64,000 nt of DNA from RGIG7450 sp045648785 (GTDB taxonomy: Bacteria; Bacillota; Clostridia; RUG12999), in NCBI GenBank assembly GCA_045648785.1, contig JAZROP010000003.1, positions 26,213-90,212 of the forward strand. Reading direction: 5' to 3'. Within the stretch, counting starts at the first letter, position 1; the number at the start of each line of letters is the position of its first letter. This document shows positions 16,176-25,897 of the stretch, one piece after another. The translations under genes were made by a program, and so were the position numbers. The notes beneath the pieces are model-generated. The model saw nothing but the letters and a program-made list of their open reading frames with translations. It did not search any database and was not told where the DNA came from.

Positions 16176-17708
16176 TTACCCTTTTGGGATGAGAAGCTGG
16201 CGACCGGGCACTAAGGTTTTGCAGTCTTCGCCATTAAGCTCTTCTATATACTCTGTTTTGGTGTGATAGCGTTTTGCAATATCCCATAGGGTATCACCTT
16301 TTTGAACAAAACAAAGAACAATTGAGGGGGATTTTGAATCTGCAATGCCGGTGGATTCTATGCTTTCCACTATAGAAATTTTCCCGACCTTAGAAAGCTG
16401 CATATGGCAGGACATAACCACACGAGTGTCAATTGAACCCGAAATACCAAGGTCAAAATTAACAAGATTGGTTTCAAGCTCAACAGAGGGATTCATGTTT
16501 TCAGTATACATTTGATCTGCAGTTTCAATTTTAAATGGAATTTCCTCAGTATGGACAGAAACCGGGCATGTTTTGTCGTTAGTAATACAGGTGCAGACCA
16601 CATCAAGATAACCGTTTATTTCTACCTTACCGTCGTGGGTAGTTATCTCCATAATGGTTGGTTTTGCAGTCATATTATGTACTGATTGAACAGTTGCGCC
16701 AACATCGGGACGGACAGAACAGTTTAATGTGTGGTCGAAATCAGTTGTAAATAGCGGGGTTTTTGTGTCCAGAGTGGTGTATGCTATGTTAAGATTGTCA
16801 GTCAGACTATAAACATCCGAGACAACATTTTCGGATATAGGCAGATCTGCGTTAATTTTTACACCAATTCGCACATTTGCGTTTATAATGCGAATATCCC
16901 CGTCCGAATCAGTAGCCAGCGAGAAATCGCTTTCTTCAACTTCGGTTGTCACACGGCAAAGATGTTCTTCCGAGATACCTTCTGCGTCCAGAATTTCAGT
17001 GAAGGGCATGGAGTGGGTGCAAGAATGGACGAGAGAGGAGGCTTCAGGGGAGTACATAGTACAAACTTTAATTTCGCCTTTTATTATAACCTTGCCTGCA
17101 ATTACTTTTATATCTTTATTGCACAGGGAGGCATCCGATTTTAAAAGTGTACCTATATTGGGATTGCCGGCAGGCAGGGTGAGAGCGTCGGAAACACTTA
17201 TAATGTCACGCTTACTTACCTGACGGGTATATCCACCGAAGGGGCAAAATTTTTTCTGTAAATTGTCGCCGGAGATTTCAAGAGGAAGCATAACAGATGC
17301 AGCATCTTCAACAGAAACTTCCAATCCTACTACACATTTAATTTTTATTTTGCGACTATTTACAAGCTCGTGTTCAAGATGCTCAACATCGGCCGTTACC
17401 CGACAATGCATACCATCAGCAAAACGGGCATTTTCCTCCATGTGGGAAAAATCTGCACCGGTATAAATACTGCATATTCCTTCGGCGTTTTCAGGCTGAT
17501 AAAGTACCTTGTAAGTAACGTGACCGCCAATCATCATTTTGCCACCCATAATCTCGGCTCGTGATATTTTGGCATGCGCATCAATATGCACGATTTTTAA
17601 AAGGTCGGGTTTTGAATCGTTAACGATTGCGTCCGAGTCAACAATAACAGAAGTGTCGAAATCAGCAACAGGCATATTGACTGACACCTGTTTTTTCTGT
17701 ATATCCAT
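16176..17708 (-). CDS. SPOCS (DUF3794) and LysM domain protein, SpoVID-like
   Basis: 510 residues. It is made of repeated DUF3794/SPOCS-type beta domains (roughly 1-150, 165-300 and 320-450; for example the GGKMMIGGHVTYKVLYQ and AGKVIIKGEIKVCTMY units) and ends in one LysM domain (about 463-509, QKGDTLWDIAKRYHT...PGRQLLIP). This architecture matches spore envelope morphogenetic proteins of Clostridia that bind peptidoglycan through LysM. Start ATG at 17708 follows GGAGGTAAT; an upstream in-frame ATG at 17756 lacks an RBS. Its promoter is not obvious, and a sporulation sigma factor may read it. Supports a spore-forming host. Confidence 0.85.
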   Translation of the reverse strand: MDIQKKQVSVNMPVADFDTSVIVDSDAIVNDSKPDLLKIVHIDAHAKISRAEIMGGKMMIGGHVTYKVLYQPENAEGICSIYTGADFSHMEENARFADGMHCRVTADVEHLEHELVNSRKIKIKCVVGLEVSVEDAASVMLPLEISGDNLQKKFCPFGGYTRQVSKRDIISVSDALTLPAGNPNIGTLLKSDASLCNKDIKVIAGKVIIKGEIKVCTMYSPEASSLVHSCTHSMPFTEILDAEGISEEHLCRVTTEVEESDFSLATDSDGDIRIINANVRIGVKINADLPISENVVSDVYSLTDNLNIAYTTLDTKTPLFTTDFDHTLNCSVRPDVGATVQSVHNMTAKPTIMEITTHDGKVEINGYLDVVCTCITNDKTCPVSVHTEEIPFKIETADQMYTENMNPSVELETNLVNFDLGISGSIDTRVVMSCHMQLSKVGKISIVESIESTGIADSKSPSIVLCFVQKGDTLWDIAKRYHTKTEYIEELNGEDCKTLVPGRQLLIPKG

Positions 17709-17797
17709 ATTATTACCTCCATGTCCGATTTTTTCTTTCAAAACAAGAATATGCAAAAAGAGTGCGGGGTATGACTATATTTTGGTAACTTGTCATA

Positions 17798-17826
17798 TTG
17801 ACAATAAATTTAAATTGAGGTATAAT
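17798..17826 (+). promoter_or_regulatory. Consensus promoter for greA-lysS
   Basis: TTGACA at 17798-17803, 17 bp spacer, TATAAT at 17821-17826. It is 38 bp ahead of greA, in the divergent gap shared with the SPOCS/LysM gene. Confidence 0.85.
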
Positions 17827-17864
17827 ATATTCTATATATGATTAAAAATCCGGAGGTAATATAA

Positions 17865-18353
17865 ATGGCTACAAAACAGAAGTTTTTAATGACTCAGGAG
17901 GAATACAATCAGTTAAGCGAACAGCTTGCCTACCTGAAAAATGAAAAAACAAGAGAGATTGCTGAAAAAATAAATCAGGCAAGAGGTTACGGCGACCTTT
18001 CGGAAAACTCGGAATATGATGCTGCAAAACAAGAACAGGCAGAAAATGCGGCACTCATTGCGGAATATGAAGCTAAGCTTAAAAGTGCTGAAATTGTTGA
18101 GCATGACCTTACAGACCTGTCTGTTATTAACATTGGTATGATTGTTTCTTTAAAAGGTGAGGATGGCAAGGTTAAAAAATATGAGCTCACCGGTGCGACT
18201 GCAAATATGTTTGATGCGAAAAAACCGAAAATATCAAAAGATTCTCCCATAGGAAAAGCTATAATCGGTAAGAAAAAGGGCGACGATGTTGAAGTTGAAG
18301 CCCCTGCTGGTGTAATGAAATTTACTATTGAAGATATATCCAAAAAGAAATAA
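17865..18353 (+). CDS. greA: Transcription elongation factor GreA
   Basis: 162 residues. An N-terminal coiled coil (about 10-80, with the conserved ARGYGDLSENSEYDAAK region that reaches into the RNA polymerase secondary channel) is followed by an FKBP-like C-terminal domain (SPIGKAIIGKKKGDDVEVEAP). It rescues backtracked polymerase by stimulating transcript cleavage. RBS ggaggtaat. It is 10 bp ahead of lysS and shares its promoter. Confidence 0.97.
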   Translation: MATKQKFLMTQEEYNQLSEQLAYLKNEKTREIAEKINQARGYGDLSENSEYDAAKQEQAENAALIAEYEAKLKSAEIVEHDLTDLSVINIGMIVSLKGEDGKVKKYELTGATANMFDAKKPKISKDSPIGKAIIGKKKGDDVEVEAPAGVMKFTIEDISKKK

Positions 18354-18363
18354 GGAGACAACT

Positions 18364-19854
18364 ATGAGCGAACAGAATAACACTCCTGAAGTTCAGCTCA
18401 GTGAACTTCTGCAGATAAGAAGAGATAAGCTGACAGAACTTTGTGATATGGGAAAAAATCCATTTGAGATTACAAAATTTGATGCAACTCACAAAGCTCA
18501 GGAAATAAAAGACAATTACACAGAACTTGAAGGCAAGAAAGTTTCGGTTGCAGGCCGTCTTATGTCTAAAAGAGGCATGGGAAAGGTTGGCTTCTGCCAC
18601 ATGAAGGACTTGTCCGGCCAGATTCAGCTTTTTGTTAAAAAAGATGTCCTCGGTGATGATGAATATGCCATTTTCAGAAAATATGACATTGGTGATATTG
18701 TAGGTGCAGAGGGTGAAGTTTTTACAACTCAGACAGGAGAAATTTCCGTAAGAGTTGAAAAAATCACACTTCTTTCCAAATCACTTCTGCCCCTGCCTGA
18801 AAAATTCCATGGTATGACAAATACAGACCTCAGATACCGTCAGAGATATGTTGACCTTATTATGAATGATGATGTTATGAACACATTTGTTGTGAGAAGT
18901 AAAATCATCCGTGCGATAAGAGAATATCTTGACGGCAGAGGATTTCTGGAAGTTGAAACACCAATGCTCAACACCATTCCCGGCGGTGCGGCTGCTCGCC
19001 CGTTTATCACTCATCATAATGCTCTTGATATGGATATGTATATGCGCATAGCGACCGAGCTGCACCTCAAACGCCTTATTGTAGGCGGTATGGAAAGAGT
19101 TTATGAAATCGGAAGATGTTTCAGAAATGAAGGTATGGACATTAAACACAATCCCGAGTATACATCCATTGAAATTTATGAAGCTTTCACCGATTACGAA
19201 GGCATGATGGATTTGACCGAAAACATAATAAGATATGCGGCAGAGCAGGCTTGCGGAACAACCAAGGTTACTTATCAGGGCGTAGAAATTGACCTTTCAC
19301 ACTTTGACAGAATTACAATGATTGACGCCGTTAAAAAATATTCTGGCGTTGACTTTAACGAAATTAAAACCGATGAAGAAGCTCAGGCGGCGGCAAAGGC
19401 TAAAGGTCTTGAGGTTGATCCGGTTAAAAATACAAGAGGCGATATTATTGCTCTCTTCTTTGACGAATATGTTGAGGACAACCTTGTTCAGCCCACATTT
19501 ATTACTGAATATCCGGTTGAAATTTCTCCCCTTGCAAAGAGAAAACCCACTCAGCCTGAACTTACAGAGAGATTTGAAGTGTTCATCACAGGAAGAGAGT
19601 TCGGCAACGCATTCTCCGAGCTTAATGACCCCATTGACCAGAGGGAAAGATTTAAAGCCCAGGTTGCTCTCCGTGAAGCAGGTGATGATGAAGCCAGCAT
19701 GATGGATGAAGATTTCCTTACAGCGCTTGAATATGGTATGCCTCCCACGGGCGGAGTAGGTATCGGTATTGACAGACTTGTAATGCTCCTTACCGATAGT
19801 TATTCCATCAGGGATGTTCTGCTCTTCCCTACAATGAAACCACTTGATAAATAA
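18364..19854 (+). CDS. lysS: Lysyl-tRNA synthetase, class II
   Basis: 496 residues. An N-terminal OB-fold anticodon-binding domain (VAGRLMSKRGMGKVGFCHMKD) is followed by the class II catalytic core with motif 2 (RCFRNEG) and motif 3 (GIGIDRLVML). Start ATG at 18364 has the RBS aaggag; an in-frame ATG at 18328 lies inside greA. It charges tRNA-Lys. A greA-lysS operon is common in Firmicutes. A long perfect inverted repeat terminates it. Confidence 0.98.
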   Translation: MSEQNNTPEVQLSELLQIRRDKLTELCDMGKNPFEITKFDATHKAQEIKDNYTELEGKKVSVAGRLMSKRGMGKVGFCHMKDLSGQIQLFVKKDVLGDDEYAIFRKYDIGDIVGAEGEVFTTQTGEISVRVEKITLLSKSLLPLPEKFHGMTNTDLRYRQRYVDLIMNDDVMNTFVVRSKIIRAIREYLDGRGFLEVETPMLNTIPGGAAARPFITHHNALDMDMYMRIATELHLKRLIVGGMERVYEIGRCFRNEGMDIKHNPEYTSIEIYEAFTDYEGMMDLTENIIRYAAEQACGTTKVTYQGVEIDLSHFDRITMIDAVKKYSGVDFNEIKTDEEAQAAAKAKGLEVDPVKNTRGDIIALFFDEYVEDNLVQPTFITEYPVEISPLAKRKPTQPELTERFEVFITGREFGNAFSELNDPIDQRERFKAQVALREAGDDEASMMDEDFLTALEYGMPPTGGVGIGIDRLVMLLTDSYSIRDVLLFPTMKPLDK

Positions 19855-19892
19855 GAACTTGTAATAATACGGGTTTAAAAACAAAAAAGTAA

Positions 19893-19952
19893 AAATTATA
19901 AAAACTAACCCCCGAACGGAAATTGTCGTTCGGGGGTTAGTTTTTATAATTT
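19893..19952. terminator. Very long perfect inverted repeat, bidirectional terminator
   Basis: Arms of about 25 bp (19893-19917 and 19928-19952) are perfectly complementary around a 10 nt loop. The core is CTAACCCCCGAAC/GTTCGGGGGTTAG flanked by AT-rich pairs giving T-rich tails on both strands. It separates lysS from the convergent Na/Pi transporter, whose stop codon lies within the right arm. Confidence 0.9.
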
Positions 19953-21702
19953 AAGCCTGGGGTAAAACATATTTTTCTGAATAATATGCATATTTTTCTT
20001 TATAAATTGGGCTATCGGATTTGATTGCACGGAGGCTTTCGTGCATATTCAGGTGATTGTGAGATGTTTCTATAATGCAACCTGAAATGTTAGAACAGTG
20101 GTCAGAGGTTCTCTCAAGGTTTGTGAGAAGGTCGGACCAAACAAAACCAGCATCGATAGTACATTCGCCCTGCTGAAGTCTTGTAATATGATTTGCACGG
20201 AGCTTTTCTTTAAATTTATCAATGATATCTTCAAGAGGCTCAATATCGAAAGCAGCATTTACATTGTTGCTCACAAAAGATTCGAGCGCAAGAGCATTAA
20301 TTTCTTTTACAGCTTCGGTAAGCACCTTAAGCTCACTGTTAGCAAGCGGGGTAAAGATGATTTCTTTGTCGCGAAGTTCTTCGGCAGATTCAAGAATGTT
20401 AACGGCGTGGTCGGAAATTCGTTCAAAGTCACCGATGAGTCGGAGAAGTCTTGCTGCCTCAGCACTTTCGTCATCACCAATCTGATGGGAACTGAGTTTT
20501 ACCAGATAATCACCAATGATATCTTCGTAATGGTCGGTAATTTCCTCCGCATCGCGGATTTCTTTTGCATCTGCAGATTTGTATTCGAACAGAGCGTTTA
20601 TACTTTTTGCAAGTGCGCTACAGGATGTTTTTGCCATTTCAATTGCGTATTTATGACAATGGTCAAGAGCTACGGAAGGAGTAGCAAGCAGACGCTCATC
20701 AAGTTCAGATTGTTTTTCGACTGTTTTGGCATCCGGAACAAGCTTGCAAGCAAGCTTTTCCAAAAGTCCGGAAGCGGGAAGGAGAATGGCAGTACAAAGA
20801 ATATTAAATATCGAATGTGAAACTGCAATTCCAAAATGAGTTGCTGCAACGCCAAGTATGGGCGGAGCGATAAGAGCTTTTACAATGTAAAGAACTACAA
20901 GAAGAATTGCAGTACCGATTACATTGAAAGAAAGGTGAACAACAGCAACTCGTTTTGCATTTCTGTTGGCTCCAAAAGAGGAGAGAATTGCGGTGATACA
21001 AGTACCAATGTTCTGACCCATAATGATTGGAAGTGACGCACCATAGGTAATTTGACCTGTTACGGTGAGCGCTTGTAGAATACCTACGGAAGCCGAGCTG
21101 GATTGGATGATTGCTGTAAGGATTGCACCAGCTATAACGCCGAGTATGGGATTTGTAAACATTACAAACATCTGCTGGAAAGCTGGTACATCGCGAAGCC
21201 CTGCAACTGCACCGGACATTATTTCCATACCGAACATTAAAACTGCAAAGCCGAGCAGAATCATGCCGGTATCTTTCTTTTTGGAGCTTTTTAAGAACAT
21301 ATGGAAAATGATGCCGATAAGTGCGAGAACCGGAGTGAAAGAGGTCGGCTTAAATAGTTGAACTACAAAGTTTGAACTTTCAATGCCACCCAGACTCAAA
21401 ATCCATGCGGTAACAGTTGTACCGATATTGGCTCCCATGATTATACCAATTGACTGTTTTAAAGACATAATTCCCGAGTTAACAAAACCAACTGCCATAA
21501 CAGTTGTTGCAGAAGAACTCTGTATAACGGCTGTAACGCCGAGACCGGTAAAAAATCCGGCAATTTTATTTGTGGTGAGTCTGCCAATAAGTGCACTGAG
21601 TTTGTTTCCGGCGCGGCGCTCTAAAGCCTGACCCATTACATCCATACCAAAGAGGAATAAACATAATCCACCGATTAATTCAAGAATATTAAAAAAATCC
21701 AT
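19951..21702 (-). CDS. Na+/phosphate cotransporter family protein with PhoU-like domain
   Basis: 583 residues. The N-terminal half (about 1-320) is the Na/Pi cotransporter II-type membrane domain with the two signature repeats VIQSSSATT and IIQSSSASV and many hydrophobic spans. The C-terminal part (about 345-560) is helical and PhoU-like. It probably couples sodium to phosphate movement across the cytoplasmic membrane, with the PhoU-like part regulating it; direction of transport cannot be judged. RBS gaaaggaaa. It appears monocistronic, between a terminator at 21812-21843 and the long inverted repeat. Confidence 0.9.
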   Translation of the reverse strand: MDFFNILELIGGLCLFLFGMDVMGQALERRAGNKLSALIGRLTTNKIAGFFTGLGVTAVIQSSSATTVMAVGFVNSGIMSLKQSIGIIMGANIGTTVTAWILSLGGIESSNFVVQLFKPTSFTPVLALIGIIFHMFLKSSKKKDTGMILLGFAVLMFGMEIMSGAVAGLRDVPAFQQMFVMFTNPILGVIAGAILTAIIQSSSASVGILQALTVTGQITYGASLPIIMGQNIGTCITAILSSFGANRNAKRVAVVHLSFNVIGTAILLVVLYIVKALIAPPILGVAATHFGIAVSHSIFNILCTAILLPASGLLEKLACKLVPDAKTVEKQSELDERLLATPSVALDHCHKYAIEMAKTSCSALAKSINALFEYKSADAKEIRDAEEITDHYEDIIGDYLVKLSSHQIGDDESAEAARLLRLIGDFERISDHAVNILESAEELRDKEIIFTPLANSELKVLTEAVKEINALALESFVSNNVNAAFDIEPLEDIIDKFKEKLRANHITRLQQGECTIDAGFVWSDLLTNLERTSDHCSNISGCIIETSHNHLNMHESLRAIKSDSPIYKEKYAYYSEKYVLPQA

Positions 21703-21811
21703 TTCTCATTTCCTTTCGTTTATAACTATTGTTGCCAAATGTATATAAACTTATATTATTGTTAATTATAAAATTTTCAACTTTCACCAAATAAATTATA
21801 TTGCAAACCAT

Positions 21812-21843
21812 ACAAAAAAAGAAGAGGGTTTAAATCCTCTTCT
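21812..21843 (-). terminator. Intrinsic terminator after Fe-alcohol dehydrogenase
   Basis: Reading the minus strand, AAGAAGAGGATTT and the complementary AACCCTCTTCTT form a stem followed by a run of seven T. The rest of the 141 bp gap to the transporter is AT-rich; a weak TTGAAA-16-TAATAT pair on the minus strand could be the transporter promoter. Confidence 0.8.
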
Positions 21844-23013
21844 TTAATAACAACTGTCAAATATTTCTTTTATAATATCATAATCCATATTAATATAACT
21901 TTTTACACTACGAGATTTCCCAAAGGTGCAAAGGTCAGCCAACCTTTGGGTGCAGTTTTGGGGAATTTCAAATTCACGGAGCGTGGACGGCATACCAATA
22001 AACTTAAAGAATTGTATCATTTTCTCTATGCCATTTATAGCCGCCGCTTCATCATCGCTATCTGTTACATCCCACACTCGCCTTGCAAACTGAGCGAACC
22101 GGGAAATGTTATTTTTGTAAACATATTTTGCCCAGGCAGGGAATAAAACTGCAAGACCGGCACCATGTGCAATCTGTGTATATTCACCGCTGAGAGCATG
22201 CTCAAGTTGATGGACAGGAAGAGCGTTTTCTCTGCCGCAACCGGTCAGGTCGTTGTGAGAAAGGCTTGATGCCCACATCATATTTGCTCGGGCGTTATAG
22301 TCGCGAGGGTTGTCCATTAAAACGGTGCCTGCTTCAACAACAGATTTTAAAATACTTTCGGACAGTCTATCTGTAAGCGGAGTTGGGTCAAGAGGCATAA
22401 AATAGCGTTCCATGGTGTGCGCCATAATATCAACAATTCCGCAGGCCGTCTGATATTTGCTGACGCTGTATGTCAGCTCAGGATTCATAATTGCAAACTT
22501 ACAGCGGTTGAAATCGCTGTTAAAGCCACGCTTCATATTAAGCTCTTCGTTAGTGATAACTGCCGACGAGCTCATTTCACTACCAGCTGCCGCAAGTGTA
22601 AGAATACAAGCCACGGGAAGTCCGTTTTCAGGGGTGTTTTTGCGAGAGGGAAAATCCCATACATCGCAATCGTTTGCTGCACCGGCAGCGGTATATTTAC
22701 AGGAGTCAATAACGCTTCCACCGCCGACCGCTAAAATTAATTCAACTTTTTCTTCTTTGGCAACTTTTATGGCATTTCTAGCAAATTCAAGGGTTGGATT
22801 AGGGGATACACCACCCATTTCCACAATCTCAATTCCGCTTGCTTTAATCGAAGCTATAACTTCGTCGTAAAGACCGGACTTTTTAATGCTTTCCTTTCCA
22901 TACTGCATCATAATTTTACGGTATCCGAAGCCTTTTATTATTTCGCCTACATCCTTGTGTTTATCTCTGCCGAAATAAACTTTTGTAGGAGCATAATAAG
23001 TAAAATCTAACAT
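21844..23013 (-). CDS. Iron-containing alcohol dehydrogenase (butanol dehydrogenase type)
   Basis: 389-residue group III alcohol dehydrogenase. The NAD(P)-binding GGGS motif sits at 97-100. The metal ligands are D195, H199 (DIMAHTMERYF), H268 and H283 (IAHGAGLAVLFPAW), at the positions expected for BdhA/YqhD-type enzymes. It probably reduces an aldehyde to the alcohol with NAD(P)H as an electron sink in fermentation. It starts 3 bp after the HAD phosphatase stop, so the two genes form an operon. Confidence 0.92.
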   Translation of the reverse strand: MLDFTYYAPTKVYFGRDKHKDVGEIIKGFGYRKIMMQYGKESIKKSGLYDEVIASIKASGIEIVEMGGVSPNPTLEFARNAIKVAKEEKVELILAVGGGSVIDSCKYTAAGAANDCDVWDFPSRKNTPENGLPVACILTLAAAGSEMSSSAVITNEELNMKRGFNSDFNRCKFAIMNPELTYSVSKYQTACGIVDIMAHTMERYFMPLDPTPLTDRLSESILKSVVEAGTVLMDNPRDYNARANMMWASSLSHNDLTGCGRENALPVHQLEHALSGEYTQIAHGAGLAVLFPAWAKYVYKNNISRFAQFARRVWDVTDSDDEAAAINGIEKMIQFFKFIGMPSTLREFEIPQNCTQRLADLCTFGKSRSVKSYINMDYDIIKEIFDSCY

Positions 23014-23016
23014 TTT

Positions 23017-23694
23017 TTACATCCTTTCAAGTAATATTTTAAGCTCCGAAAGAGCATAAATTTCATAATCGGGCAAGTCGGATTTTTCATCAGAGGGGTT
23101 AAACCACACTGTTTTAATTCCGGCATTTTTGCCGCCAATAATGTCGGCGGAAATACTGTCTCCCACAATGATTGTTTCCTCTTTTTTGAAATCGGGGATG
23201 TTTAAAAAACAGTAGTCAAAAAATTCTTTCTGCGGTTTTTCAAAACCTATCTGCTGAGATATAAAATGATTTTCGAAAAAATCAGTTATACCTGTGTTTT
23301 TCATCCGGCCCTGCTGACAGATGAGCGTACCATTTGACACTACATAAAGGCGGTATTTGTTATGCAAACACTCTAAAAGCTCAAGCGCGCCTTCCATTAA
23401 ATCGCCTTCTTCGGAAAGCTTTTGTTCATAATATGCTGTTGTCTTTTCGGGAGAGACAGCTACATTATATTCGTTAAAAAGCTGTCGGTATCTGCCGGTT
23501 TTAACCTCGGCACGGGTAAGCTCGCCGCGTTCAAGTCGTTTCCAATGCTCAAGATTTATCTCACTGTATCTGCGGAGCATTTTTTCATCGGGAGTAATCC
23601 CAAAAAAAGTGAGAGTTTTTGTAAGAGCCTTTTTTTCGCTGGCGTAAAAGTCAAAAAGCGTGTTGTCAAGGTCAAATAAGATATTTTTTATCAT
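23017..23694 (-). CDS. HAD hydrolase, YjjG/YfnB-type nucleotidase
   Basis: 225 residues. HAD motif I is FDLDNTLFDF with nucleophile D8 and acid D10, motif II is VVSNG, a lysine is in KPQKEFF, and motif IV is IIVGDSISADIIGG. The helical cap between motif I and II places it with the YjjG/YfnB group, which dephosphorylates nucleoside monophosphates, often non-canonical pyrimidines. The substrate is inferred from the family only. It shares an operon with the iron alcohol dehydrogenase; no functional link is evident. Confidence 0.88.
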   Translation of the reverse strand: MIKNILFDLDNTLFDFYASEKKALTKTLTFFGITPDEKMLRRYSEINLEHWKRLERGELTRAEVKTGRYRQLFNEYNVAVSPEKTTAYYEQKLSEEGDLMEGALELLECLHNKYRLYVVSNGTLICQQGRMKNTGITDFFENHFISQQIGFEKPQKEFFDYCFLNIPDFKKEETIIVGDSISADIIGGKNAGIKTVWFNPSDEKSDLPDYEIYALSELKILLERM

Positions 23695-23733
23695 AGGATA
23701 TCTTCTCCTGAGCGTTCTATACTGTTAGTAAAA

Positions 23734-23754
23734 ATCCGGGCGGTTTGCCCGGAT
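23734..23754 (-). terminator. Intrinsic terminator after the histidine kinase
   Basis: ATCCGGGC and GCCCGGAT form a perfect 8 bp stem with a 5 nt loop; on the minus strand TTTTTAC follows. Confidence 0.85.
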
Positions 23755-23758
23755 ATAA

Positions 23759-25177
23759 TCAGCTTTCAGCAATAGGAAGTTCAAACCAGAATGTTGAACC
23801 TTTACCCTGCTCACTTATTATACCAAAATTGGTGTTATGAAGAAGCAGTATATTTTTTACGATTGACAAACCTATGCCTGTTCCCACCTGCATACGATGG
23901 TGAGAGGAAGAAGATTTGTAATAACGGTCCCAAACAAGCGCCTGATCTTCCGGAGGAATACCTTTTCCTGTATCGGTGACGCATATGCGTAGCATATCTT
24001 CGCGGATATGTGTTGATAGGGTTACTGATTTGTCGTCTCCAGTATAGTTTACCGCATTGCTTATAAGATTATATATTACCTGTTTAATGCGCGTCTGGTC
24101 ACCTAGAACCATTTGATTATCGCCGCAGGTTACATTAAAAGTATAACCGTTTTTTTCGGCAAGGACATTAAAGCTGTTTAGAGCTTTTGAAATTGTATCT
24201 GAAATGTTAAATGGAGCGACATTTATTGTGAGTACCCCTGATTCCATTTTTGAAAGGTCCAGAATATCGGATACAAGACTGGAAAGTCTGTCCGATTCGT
24301 CTATAATAACATTTGCATGGTTGTTGCGTTTTTCGGGATTACTGCCCGAAATGTCGTGAATCATTTCTGCATAAGAACGGATAATGGTAAGTGGTGTTCT
24401 TAAATCGTGAGATACATTTGCCACAAGGTCTCGCCTTAAAGCGTCAGTTTTTTCAAGCTCTGCAGCTGCGTGATTGAGAGAATCTGCAAGCTGGTTTATC
24501 TCAGTATAGCCGCCGTGCTCAAATTTTACTTGATAGTTTCCGCTGGCAAAATCCGAAGCGCTCGCTGTCATATTTGAAAGTGGTTTTGCCAGACGGTTTG
24601 CGATAAAATATGAAAGTATAAACGAAATTAAAAGAGCGGCTATGGTAACAATTATCAGCTGCATTTTTAACACCTGAATAGTTGCACCTACGGGGGCTAG
24701 CGGTGAAGTCAGGCATAAATAGAGATTGCTACCCGAATCCGATGATTTAAGCTTTGCTCCAAATATTACTGATTTATATCCTTTTGAAATATCTCCCGAC
24801 ACAAAGGAGACGGTTTCTGTTACAGACCTTTCAAGACGGGAAACAACTTCGGGAAAAATTTTTAAAGATTGTGGAGATCTTGGATAAAAAACCACATCCG
24901 CGCCAAACATGGTAACTCCGTTTTCATTATAAACACCCACAGACAATCCATTGTCAAAATGAGCTTTTAAAACAATTTCCGAAAGTTTTGTCGGGTCTGC
25001 TTTATATTCTCTGACAAATTTTTTGCCTGTTCGTGTAATTTCAGATATTTTCATTGTTTCATAAAAACTGTTCATGAAAAATATCTGCATAATCCATAAA
25101 AGAGCTACAATTATGGTGGCGAACATACCGAAATATATCCATAGCTTATGCTTTAAATCAAAAGTTTTACGAGGCAT
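23759..25177 (-). CDS. Two-component sensor histidine kinase
   Basis: 472 residues. Two transmembrane segments (about 11-34 and 171-195) bracket an extracellular sensor domain (about 35-170), followed by HAMP (about 190-242), HisKA with the phosphoacceptor H257 (VSHDLRTPL), and an HATPase domain with N, G1 and G2 boxes (NLISNAVNY, DTGKGIPPED, GTGIGLSIV). It pairs with the OmpR-type regulator encoded 11 bp upstream in the same transcript. The signal is unknown. Nearby Trk potassium and Na/Pi transport genes are possible but unproven targets. Confidence 0.95.
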   Translation of the reverse strand: MPRKTFDLKHKLWIYFGMFATIIVALLWIMQIFFMNSFYETMKISEITRTGKKFVREYKADPTKLSEIVLKAHFDNGLSVGVYNENGVTMFGADVVFYPRSPQSLKIFPEVVSRLERSVTETVSFVSGDISKGYKSVIFGAKLKSSDSGSNLYLCLTSPLAPVGATIQVLKMQLIIVTIAALLISFILSYFIANRLAKPLSNMTASASDFASGNYQVKFEHGGYTEINQLADSLNHAAAELEKTDALRRDLVANVSHDLRTPLTIIRSYAEMIHDISGSNPEKRNNHANVIIDESDRLSSLVSDILDLSKMESGVLTINVAPFNISDTISKALNSFNVLAEKNGYTFNVTCGDNQMVLGDQTRIKQVIYNLISNAVNYTGDDKSVTLSTHIREDMLRICVTDTGKGIPPEDQALVWDRYYKSSSSHHRMQVGTGIGLSIVKNILLLHNTNFGIISEQGKGSTFWFELPIAES

Positions 25178-25188
25178 ACAAACACCCC

Positions 25189-25854
25189 CTAATCTTCAAA
25201 TTTATAACCAAGACCTCTTAGGGTTACAATGTGGTCACGGTATTTTCCAAGGCTGGTCCGAAGCATTTTTATGTGAGCGTCAATGGTTCGGTCGTCGCCG
25301 TAAAAGTCAAACCCCCAAACATCGGTTAAAAGCTTTTCGCGGGAGAGCGCAATGTTTTTATTGCGAACAAGGTAAAACAGAAGTTCGTACTCTTTTGGGG
25401 TCATATCAGCCCTTTCGCCATCAACAAAAACGTTTCTGCCGGGTATGTCTATTTCAAGTCCATCAATTTTAATAATATTATCGCTTTTATCCGGTTTATG
25501 GCGTGAAATTATAACTTTCACGCGCGCCATAACTTCTTTTGGTGAAAAGGGTTTGACAACATAGTCATCTGCACCGATTTCAAAACCAAACAGCTTGTCA
25601 TATTCCTCGCTGCGGGCTGAAAGCATTATAACGGGTGTGTCTGAAAATTTCTTTATTTCCTTGCAAGCGGAAAAGCCGTCCAGACGCGGCATCATTACAT
25701 CCATAATAATAAGGTCAAAGGATTGTTCTTTGCAAATAGCAACTGCTTCCATTCCGTCTTTTGCTTCAACAACCTCATAACCTTCAAAGGTAGCATATTC
25801 TTTTAAAACCTCGCGGATTTTATCCTCTTCATCAACCACAAGTAAACGATACAT
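25189..25854 (-). CDS. OmpR/PhoB-family response regulator
   Basis: 221 residues. The receiver domain has acidic residues near 8-11, phosphoacceptor D52 (LIIMDVMMP), T/S80 region and K101 (VVKPF). A winged-helix DNA-binding domain follows (about 125-221, with the MTPKEYELLFYLVRN and TIDAHIKMLR patterns). It forms a pair with the downstream kinase. A short AT-rich hairpin lies between it and the upstream RpiR gene and might be a weak terminator. Confidence 0.96.
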   Translation of the reverse strand: MYRLLVVDEEDKIREVLKEYATFEGYEVVEAKDGMEAVAICKEQSFDLIIMDVMMPRLDGFSACKEIKKFSDTPVIMLSARSEEYDKLFGFEIGADDYVVKPFSPKEVMARVKVIISRHKPDKSDNIIKIDGLEIDIPGRNVFVDGERADMTPKEYELLFYLVRNKNIALSREKLLTDVWGFDFYGDDRTIDAHIKMLRTSLGKYRDHIVTLRGLGYKFED

Positions 25855-25897
25855 AGGCGGTCATCCTCTCTGGAATAATATCCGATTAATTATTTTT

